The notes beneath the pieces are model-generated. The model did not search any database and was not told the DNA's origin. It was given only the letters and a program-made list of their open reading frames with translations. The position numbers and the translations under genes were made by a program. A stretch of 53,881 nucleotides of DNA, from assembly GCA_963575745.1 (NCBI GenBank), contig CAUYUJ010017891.1, positions 37,501 through 91,381 on the forward strand. The letters are read 5' to 3'. This DNA is from Prorocentrum cordatum. Lineage: Eukaryota; Sar; Dinophyceae; Prorocentrales; Prorocentraceae. This document shows, in pieces, positions 42,617 to 51,124 of the stretch. The stretch's first letter is position 1, and every line of letters begins with the position of its first letter.

Positions 42617-43055
42617 CTACCGCGGTGCACAGTATCTCCGCACAGCTGTCTTCCAGCTGTCAGCTGGGACGAACGCAATATCTTCGAAGAAAAATCCGCA
42701 GGCGTCGCAGACGGCGGCGTGTCTGCCGACTTCTCCGGCCCACGTCTGCCTGGGCCGGCCTCTTTTCCTAACACCGAGCGGCTTTTTTAGAAGGCAATGA
42801 GAGAGAAGGGAGGGGGAGGGGGAGAGGCGGGAAGAAGGGGAGGGGCACCTCGCCTGGAAGGCGTCCACTCTAGCGACCTCCTGCTTCTTCAGCCAAGTGG
42901 TATGTAAACTGTAAAGCAGCTTCGTTTTGCACGCACGCCTCGAATATCATCAGCTTCCTCTGGGTCGACACTGCGGAGCGGGACCACACTCGCGACAGTG
43001 CGTCAAATTCCGCTCTCGCCTGACCCAGCCGTCGGCTGAGCTCCGGCCCAGCTGA
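42617..43055 (-). mobile_element. LINE 3' end remnant (RT thumb and C-terminal tail), LINE-C
   Basis: On the minus strand the sequence reads GPELSRRLGQARAEFDALSR near 43005-43045, then KLMIFEACVQNEAALQF. In another frame it gives WLKKQEVARVDAFQARC near 42860-42905. Finally GVRKRGRPRQTWAGEVGRHA near 42730-42780 is followed by a SWKTAVRRYC tail. This order (thumb helix, DAFxxxCLR, GRPRxTW, C-terminal WK) is that of LINE reverse transcriptases in algae and animals. At least two frameshifts, one in a CCCTCCCC tract, show that it is dead. No catalytic core was found upstream. Confidence 0.7.
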
Positions 43056-44740
43056 CCCATCTGCCGAAAGAGGGGGACCGAAAAGGTGGGCCCAGTGGGC
43101 TATCCTGTGCGAGAGCTTCGGCCTCCTCGGCGGGAGGCTCTTTTGTTCCTACTGCTCGTGTGTCCAAGCTAGGTAAAAGGAAAAGGGGGGCGGAACCGAC
43201 CCCACTTGAGCAGATGCGAAGCTGTGGCCCAGCCTGTCCTTTGTAGGCATGTTGTGGGCAAGCGCATCAAGCGAATAATCGCTAGAGGGGCAAACTACAT
43301 TTCGCCCTCTCAGGGAAGTGTGGCGGCATATCGTGCTCTAGCATCTGCCCTTGCGCGTGCACAGTGCACGGGCCTGCTTAGGCATTAGCGCCTTCTCGGA
43401 CATTCTGTGAGGAGTGGACTCGCTACGCATCTGTGGCAAGCTTGGCTTCGGGCGCGCCGAGTGCCTAAAATGCTTGTGGCAGTAATGCAAGTGGCAGCGG
43501 AACGCCGAGGGGGGTGAGCCGCTCCACGGAGACTTGCTGTTGGAGGACGCTGTCTGAGGAGAGAGGCGATCGCCAGAGTGGTAGCGGGACCCCGAGGGGG
43601 GGCGAGCCGTTCCGCAAAGAGTCGTCGTCTTGGCAGGCAGGCCCAGGAGGTGCTGGAGCGTGGCCCTTGCTGGCGTTTGTGCGCGTGCAGCCCCGGCGTC
43701 GAGGGCGATCGGCGCACGACGCCCCGCACAAGAGGCGTACACCTGTACGACTCCAAGTGTTCATGCTTGCCATCGGCTTCGTTTTTTGTCACTTGTATCG
43801 GCGGAGGGATAGCCCCGGTGGCTGTCAGGTGAGATAGCCCGGAGGGATAGCCCTGGTGCGGCGCGTCCACCAGACCAGAAGGATCATCCCATCAGGGGGA
43901 GGCCATGAAGAAGGGTGTCCTGCTTGCCACCATTTGGTGTAGGTTATCGTCCAAATGCTGCCAAGTCCAACCGTCCAGCTGGGAGCCATTGGCCGCGTTG
44001 CGAGTGGGTGTGCTGCGCGGAGCCGTGCGACCCCAGGGCACGGATCTAGCTGTGTCGTGACTACCCCAACAGTGTTGTGTAGATGCACGCGGCAAGCGGC
44101 TGCTCTGGGGCAAAACGGTTGCGGAATGAGCAATGCTGGGGCGTACTACGAAAGCAAATACAAGCGGCGTCGTACATGCAACCGTGGTGACTGGGAGAGA
44201 CAGATGATGAATCTGAGTGGGCTGCGCTGGTGCCTTGGCGAACTCGTCCTTCGGCGCGTGCATCGCATGAACTAAGACGCGCGCGGGAGCTCTTGCAGTG
44301 TGGGTATCAAAAAGGTGCGAGCGTTGCACGTTGTCTGCCGGCAGTCGGCAAGACTGCATTTTTGTCCGGTGCAACCTGGCCGCTTTGTTTAGCTATTGGG
44401 ATACACGTCGTTTCTGTTTGTCTCGTTTAATGTTTGTGGGGTCTCTACTTGCTGGTTTGCGGCACGAGCTCCCCGTGAGCCAAGGGTGCTCGACGAGAGC
44501 ACGGCAGCAGGTGGCAAGCAGAGCGGCAATTCTGGCGACAACGGCAAGTACAAGAATTCGAAGAACAAGCAGTACAACTAGGGCGGGCTTTGCAACTGCC
44601 ACCGGCCCGATTGCGGTTCCAGTGGCAAGCTGTCGCTTGGCAGTCAGCGACCGAAAAGTTGTGGCAAACCGTCAGGACGAAGCAAAGGTGTCCCGTCGAA
44701 GAATCGCGTGACATGCGTAGGCCGCTGGAGCCAGCGGCTG
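43056..44740. other. 1.7 kb unassigned, with one 87-bp tandem duplication
   Basis: A GGCAGCGGAACGCCGAGGGG unit near 43493 is repeated with changes near 43579. Several frames of 100-160 codons exist on both strands without motifs. The plus-strand part at 44460-44720 is rich in Cys, Asn and Ser, but I cannot name it. Confidence 0.4.
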
Positions 44741-44741
44741 G

Positions 44742-45830
44742 ATGCAGACAGGCAGCACGAGCACGGCCACTCCACGCCGCGCGGACGTGCGCAATCCGAT
44801 GACAGAGACGAGCTTCAGTCAGAATTCAAACTGGTGGTTGGCTTTGCCCTCCCAGGTTCACGCGCTGGGTTCGTGGTGGGTATCAAAGGTCGCAAAGCCC
44901 CCGATTGGAGGAACACTCTGTTTTCGTGGCGGGGGAGATCGGGCCTCAACAGGTCGATCAAATCATGTCCAACGAAGCCGAGGTGCCGCACTCATTGCGG
45001 GACTCCGGAGCTGGCGCAGACGTGGAAGGCCTGGACTGGCAATTGAAGGTTGGAGCCGAGCCCCGCCGTCATGGCTTACGCCCCCAAGAAAGAATTTAGC
45101 ATGCCGTGAATTCAGGGGCTCGGGGGGCGTTGGCCGACATGCCAGGGGGGCCCGTCCTCCGATCGGAGCGGGCAAGAGTCATCGCGCTCAGGTGTGCTTC
45201 GCGACCCCTGGCCATGCGATCGGCCTAACAGGTCGTGGCCACATCGAGTGGCGGCAGACCAGCGCGCGCCTCCTCTGCGACGGCCGCTGGGCAGGTTTCG
45301 AGGACCTCGGCGTCTGCGACAAATCTGTCATCGGGGCCCTCGAGGCCATGCTGGCCTGGACATCGTCGACTGCGACTGCCGGGAATGCACGGGGGCCGCT
45401 GCTCGGCCAGATCAGGGCGGACGAGCCCGTCGGGGTCGAGGAGGTCATGTTCGCGAGAACCACGGGCGCAGGCGACGCTGACGTGCCTCGACGGCGCGGA
45501 GGTCGATCCGACCGTCCGCGACGCGCGGGCGTCGGCGGCGGCCCACGAGCTCCCTGCGAGTTACGCTCGAACATGCAGGGGCTCTACCAGGCGACGGGTC
45601 TGTCCAACCAAGTCGACGGGCTGCTCCTGGAGGCGAGGCGACGCCTGACCCTCGCGAGGCGCGTCCTCGACGCAGCGGGTGAAAAATTGCATCTGGCGGA
45701 GGCCCCGCTGACCGGCCAGGGGCGGAGCGACAGCGACGCCCGCGCGTTGCGCGCGGCGAAGGGCGCCGTTTGCGTGCTGATTCGGCTCGGCCAACGCGCG
45801 CGCGGACTGATCGATTGCGAGGGCCACTGA
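44742..45830 (+). CDS. Unassigned 362-codon open frame upstream of the copia-like remnant
   Basis: This ATG-to-stop frame of 362 codons is free of simple repeats, and its last third (LLLEARRRLTLARRVLDAAG onward) has the composition of an amphipathic helix. I recognise no domain. Overlapping frames of 100 or more codons exist on both strands because the segment is GC-rich, so the open length alone is weak evidence. Its position, on the same strand and 0.6-1.5 kb upstream of integrase-like sequence, would fit a gag region of the same retroelement. That is inference. It could equally be non-coding. Confidence 0.2.
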   Translation: MQTGSTSTATPRRADVRNPMTETSFSQNSNWWLALPSQVHALGSWWVSKVAKPPIGGTLCFRGGGDRASTGRSNHVQRSRGAALIAGLRSWRRRGRPGLAIEGWSRAPPSWLTPPRKNLACREFRGSGGVGRHARGARPPIGAGKSHRAQVCFATPGHAIGLTGRGHIEWRQTSARLLCDGRWAGFEDLGVCDKSVIGALEAMLAWTSSTATAGNARGPLLGQIRADEPVGVEEVMFARTTGAGDADVPRRRGGRSDRPRRAGVGGGPRAPCELRSNMQGLYQATGLSNQVDGLLLEARRRLTLARRVLDAAGEKLHLAEAPLTGQGRSDSDARALRAAKGAVCVLIRLGQRARGLIDCEGH

Positions 45831-46379
45831 CCGGCGAGCCGGCGGTGGTGCCGGCGCCGAAGGACAGCCGATGCGAGTGGCAGCCGAGCCCGACGTGCGC
45901 TGGGGCGCGTTGACGCGCGGGCGCGATCGGTTGTGGCGATCGGTGTCTAGAGGCAGCGGGAGTTTGGCGGGAGGCATTTGCGCGGTCGCTCGGACAACCT
46001 CGGCTAGAGGCGGCGGGCGCTCGGCGCGCGTCGCCGCGCGCGAGCGGCGGGCGGGGCTGGTCCAGTCAAGCGCGGGCAGGGCAGAGTCAGGGGCGAGAGC
46101 GAGGTGGCCCCGCGGCGCAGCGGTCGATGTCCAGATCGCGAAAGGACGCGGCCAGGCAGGCCACATCGCGCCTAGGGACGCGCCGCGGTCGTCCGCGTCG
46201 GATTTGGCACGCGCGTGGACAGTGCGCGACAACTTATGCGAATCCCCCCAGGAGCGGCACGGCTGGGCGACGACGTTTCGATAAAGATCCACGTCGAGGA
46301 GCTGAGTGCGCCAGGTCGCGGATGCCTACATCCTCGAGACGAGTGCTGACGGCCGCGAGGCCGATGCGACGTGCTGGAA

Positions 46380-47310
46380 CCAGAAGAACGAGGGCGGGGG
46401 ACTCGGTCCGCAGCCAAACGACGTCACGCATGCCCAGCGGGCAGCATGGTAAAAGTTGCACCTCAGCTTGAGCCACCCACCGGCCAAGACCTCGGCGTGC
46501 GCGCCCGACGCAGTGGACAAGCTGGAATGTTTGACGCGTCGCAAGGAAAGCAGGCCCGCGACGGCACGGTCCGCCAACTTGGATTTGTCGACGGAGTTTC
46601 ACGAGAACATGCCCCCCCCCACGAGGCTGTGGTTATCTTGCCAGACAACGCCAAGTGGATCTCCATCTCATCAGTGACGATACTTCGAGCATCGGGGGCG
46701 TCCCTGCGGGCGCGGTGAGTTCCATCGCTGGCGCCGAGGCGCTGAGGTGCTTCGCGCGACGCCGGCTATCCTGGGCCAGTCCACCCGGGGCGCCCTACTT
46801 CGACGCGGCGGCGGGGCAGGTCACGAAGGCGTGCGCGAAGACGGAGAACAGGCGGGACATCCGGATGATGCCCGCCCCAGTTGAGGACATTCACCTCGCG
46901 GGTCGAGACAGAGATCGGCTTCGAGGATCATTTCCAGGATGCGAGGAGCGAGCTGCAGATCAGCGAAGGACGAACCTCCATGTGAGCGGCGATCTTGGCC
47001 GACGCCTGCAACGACCACATCGGGCGCCTTCGCGCCCTGCCAGCGCGCGCTTGGACAGTGCCCCCCAGTGCCGACATCGGTCGCCGAGGCGATGGAGAGC
47101 GACGAGACGAGGCTCTCGGCGCGCAGCGCGACGCTCTTCGGGGCAGAGCTGCGCGCGGCAGCCGCCAGGTCCTTCTTCGAACTGATCAGCGACGACGCCG
47201 CGCAACGAGCGGCGCTCGGGCGAGTTCGACCGCCGCGAGGTCCGTTCCCACTTGGACAGGTCCGTCTACTGGCGGGTGGCGAGGCACATTCTGTCTAGGC
47301 GATGGCGGGG
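46380..47310 (+). mobile_element. Probable Ty1/copia-like integrase remnant
   Basis: A KLHLSLSHPP phrase near 46453 looks like the HxxxxH start of the GAG-pre-integrase zinc finger of copia polyproteins. Further on, LQISEGRTSM and ILADACNDHIGRL (near 46955-47030) resemble the integrase stretch before the conserved tail. LRAAAARSFFELISDDAAQR leads to RVRPPRGPFPLGQ (47215-47260), a phrase typical of the integrase C-terminal tail in algal copia elements, and YWRVARHILSRRWRG follows. The pieces lie in three frames with stops between, so the element is inactive. No reverse transcriptase or LTR was found. The identification is from remembered motifs and needs a profile search. Confidence 0.5.
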
Positions 47311-47875
47311 CTAGCGCGGCTGGCGGGAAACACCCATCGTCCTGACCCAATAAGGACATTCGATCACGTGCATCTGAGCGTGGCGCCCCGGCACACATCG
47401 TACCAGAGCAGTCTAGTTTCGCCGGCAGGGCGAGTCGGAGATGGTCGAGAACGAGGAGCTGGCGCAGCAGCTAGGGGCTAGGGCAGTGCAGAGGCGGCCC
47501 GCGACGCAGCGCGGCATCGCGGAAGAGCGCGGCCCGACGACGCCACCCCGAGCGCTTGCGCCGAGACACTGGCAAGCGCCGCCTATGCCAGCGACGGGGC
47601 CCATGACCACTTTTCGGCCCTCGGGGAAAAGGCCCGATCATCTGCGAGGACCCAGCGGCCGGCGCTACCAAGTCCCCCTGCTGGGGAAGCTTGGCTGGGG
47701 CCTTCCGCAACAACGCCATCCACCGCGCGCGCATCGGCGCGCCGCGACCTGGCGTGATCCCCCATGGAGGGCGCGCGCCTGGTCCGCCAGCAGTACTCGT
47801 CTAGGCAGCGGAAGCGGCTGATTTTTTTCTCCAACCAGGCTGGCCCTACAGGAGTCCTAGCTCGTCATGCGTAAT
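47311..47875. other. No recognisable gene
   Basis: GC-rich sequence downstream of the copia-like remnant. It might be more of the same element, but no motif supports this. Confidence 0.35.
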
Positions 47876-47879
47876 TGTT

Positions 47880-48005
47880 TTGTTTGTCCCCCTTTTTCCA
47901 TTGGCACCCCTTATTTTCAATGGCACCCCCCTCCCCCCAGCCCCCCTCTTCTGCCAATGGCACCCCCTTATTTCCACTGGCGCTCCCCCGGCTACTTCCA
48001 GTGGC
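47880..48005. repeat. CCAATGGCACCCC degenerate repeat
   Basis: Four to five copies of a CCATTGGCACCCC / CCAATGGCACCCC unit with C-rich spacers. Confidence 0.7.
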
Positions 48006-48026
48006 GAGTCCTATGGATTCCCATGA

Positions 48027-48210
48027 GTCGCTTGCCCTTGCTTGCTCTTGTGTGCTCTTGCGTGCTCTTGCTTGCTTGCTTTTGCGTGCTTGCTGTCGCT
48101 TGCTTGCTCTTGAGAGCCCTTGCTTGCTTGCACTTGATCGCTGGCTCTTGCTTGTCTGTTTTTGCTTGCTTCCGCTTGCTTGCTTGCGCTTGCTTGATTT
48201 TGCTCCTCCC
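48027..48210. repeat. CTTGCTTGCTCTTG repeat
   Basis: CTTG/CTTGCTTG units with TCTTG and TTTTG variants over about 180 bp. Confidence 0.9.
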
Positions 48211-50700
48211 GTCCTCCTCGCGTCCTGCTGCCGTCTTCCTTTCGTCCTCCTCCCATCCTCCTCTCGTCCTGTCCTCATATTTGGAGTCAGCGCTGGCTGA
48301 TACTGTTACAGTGTAGCTGGCCTTGCTGCGACTCACATGCGTGTTGGCTCGGATGAATCAGCCGCCTGGGGCCCCGTTGAGACAACTAGCCCTGTCCACG
48401 AGCCCCCGTGACAGCAGCGATAGCGAGACGGCGACGACGACGGCGACGTTGACGAGATCCCGCTGGGCCCCGGGCCGCGCACTCTGGCGGCGCCCAACGG
48501 GGATCCGACAAGTGTCAAGGGGTTGTAATGCGTTCCAGCGTACCCTGGCTGATCTGGATTTGACGTCCGTTTCCGCAACGCCTTCGTTGGGATCAAGAAG
48601 GCCGTCGAGCTCCTGGGGCGGCGCAGCAGCGTCCGCTGGCAAAGGCTGCTGGCGGGTGTTATCCCAGCGCCCGTGGGCTGCTTCAGCTTGAGCGCAGCGG
48701 TCGACCAGTCCGCCCTCGGCAGATGCCGCCATTCCTGGCGTGGGTGGGTGGAAAGGGGGCCGACGCCGATGGCGCCGTCGTCCCGCGCTTCTGGGCAGAG
48801 GTGCGTGAGCTGCCAGTTCTCGTCTGGCCCGTCCGCGTCTTCTGGGAGAGGTGGAACGGGATCCGCCTTCGCCCGCGCGCGCAGAACGGCCTGCGCGGGC
48901 GGGCGCTTCGGAGACAGATCCGCCTGGGCGTTCGCCGTCGGGTTTTGCGTTGGCGCCCCGATGCTCCATCAAGCGGCGCGCGTCAATGGGTTCCCTAGCG
49001 AGTCTTCTTGCAGCGGGCCCATCTGTCGCGTTGCATGGGTGCTCGAGTACACTGGTGCCGAGGGATCATAGAGCAAACAGAGGCATCTGGCGTTTCCCAC
49101 GTCTTGGGTCTGGAAGCGATTGGGATTTTATCGAACCGTTGGTGGGAGCGAGGCTAAATGGTGCGCGGCAGGGTTGTTTGCCCAGCTACAGCGAGGGGCG
49201 CGATGGGAACGGCGGCGTCCACTCTGGCTCGCGTTCCTGCGATGGCTGTGCGCATGCCCCCGAATTCAGCGGCCGTGGCTTTTTTGGAGCGTTTGCGCGT
49301 GTTGCATGTAGCCCAGGAGCATGGCTGTGACTGCAGATTGTGTGGTCTTTCGGTGTCTGGCGGCGCGCCCACTTGCAGTGGCGAACTTGGCGTTGGGCCA
49401 AGCGGCGTGGCCGCGCGTGTGTTGGGCGCCGCTCGCGGCTGTGGCATCGCTGCTGCGTTGAATGAGCGCTGTGAGGGGGAGACGGTGGTTGAGCATCCAC
49501 GGGTGCGTCCTCGATCGTTTGCTTCAGCGGTGTTGTTTGGGATGTGTGGTTGGCGAACACGGTGGAATAAGGTTTTCGACCAGTTGCCCCAGCAACATGT
49601 CGAGGTTCTGCATGGCGAAATTGGTTTGTGTGCGCCTACTGGAAAACCTGCCGTGGGGCTTATGCAAATGGCGAACACTTTGCCCTTGCCCTTCCAATGT
49701 GGAGTGCGGGCCCCTAGCACAGGCGAGCTGGAAAGGTATCAATTTTCTCTCCCGGATGATGCAGGTGAGGTTGCATGCGGCCAGGCACAGGTGAAGCTTG
49801 CAGCTGGGAGTCTAGAGAGTCATGATGCAAGAGCAAGGTCATGAGATGTTCGCGGGGCTGGGTGGGGTCCGAGAGCGGACTGACCCGAGGCTGGTGAGCA
49901 TGCGTGTGCTGGGGCGTACCCAGTCGTTGCAAGTGGGCCCAGCTCGTCTGGCTTTCTGTTTATATCTGCGCGGCAGAAGCAGCTCGCTCGCGCGCTGCAG
50001 CAGCCGGGGCGGAACATATTATTTGTCTGGCTGCAAGAGAGAAGCACGGGGCAAAGGGCGGCCGCGGAGCGAGGAAGGCGGAGGGAGCACTCACAGCACG
50101 AAGGCTTGTCAGGCGCACGAGAGAGAGAGAGGGAAGGAGAGAGCAGCAGCATCGTCGGCCGATCGGAATGGTGAAGCAGGTAGCGGCGAGCCAAAATGTT
50201 CCTGGCTACTTGCGGCTGCGCTTCGTCAAGACTCAGCAAAGGGTTTGGCTGCTTCTGCTGCACAAGAGGACCACTTTGGTCGGTTTTTCGGGGGCAGGTG
50301 AGACGGATTTATCAGACGCTGCAGGGGCGCGTGGTGGATCGGCGGAGCTGCGGGCGTTCTGACGACGCTGGCGTTTCTCTGCCTACTTTTGCCTGCGCCT
50401 TTCATGCTTGGCAGCCTTCTGGTCCGAGTCGACAGAGGTGCGGCACCCTTTTGCCTTGCAAGATTGTGCTGCCCCTGGGGTCAGAGGCGGAAAGCAGATT
50501 GGGCACGGATGCCGCATTGGATGCCGCATTGCAGGCATCGTACCTGGCTGCGAATTAATGAATCGGGAGAAAACCGCAGGCGGCGCCCGGGGGAGCTCCA
50601 AATTGGGGTCGTGCGGTTGGGAAAACTTGACAGGCAGGCAGGCTTGGGCCAGCCCCTTGGCTGCGTGCAAGTTGGAAGCCCCCGAAGGAGGGAGGATGGA
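48211..50700. other. 2.5 kb upstream of the WW/IQ gene, no gene assigned
   Basis: Mostly unique sequence, relatively rich in TTGC/GTGTTG words between 49100 and 50400. The longest plus-strand frame (49158-49844, 229 codons) has a normal amino-acid mix but no motif. This stretch could contain 5' exons or untranslated sequence of the downstream gene. I cannot place splice sites with confidence. Confidence 0.35.
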
Positions 50701-50857
50701 ATAGGGAGGGAGGAATCGAGAAATGGGCAAGTAAGGGGACGAGGGGAGGGAGAGTAAAGGGAGGAGAAAAGCATACGTAGAGAGAGAGAGAGAGAGACAG
50801 AGAGAAACTAACACAAATAAATAAATATAGAAACCAAACAAAGAAAGAGAGAGGGGG

Positions 50858-50907
<50 letters not shown>

Positions 50908-50945
50908 AAAAACAAGGGCGAATCGATGAGGAGGAGGATGAGGAT
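50701..50945. repeat. Purine tract with GA microsatellite
   Basis: The plus strand is nearly all purine, with GA runs at 50780-50797 and 50858-50902 and an A9 run after the second. Confidence 0.95.
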
Positions 50946-51124
50946 GAGGATGAGCAGGTGGAGCAGGAAGAGGAGAAGCGGGGAGGAGGAGCAGGGAAGA
51001 GGGGCCCGGGAGGGACGGCGGGAGCACGGACGGAGGGGGAGGGCGGAGCAGGGCCGGGCGGCGCGGCTCCGTCTCCGGCCCAGGCGATGCCCACCAGAGC
51101 AGCCCGCGCAGCCAGGGCGCGTGC

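Noticed and set aside
49158-49844. 229-codon plus-strand open frame upstream of the WW/IQ gene
   Set aside because: The amino-acid mix is acceptable but there is no motif, an equally long minus-strand frame exists, and no splice link to the downstream gene can be shown.
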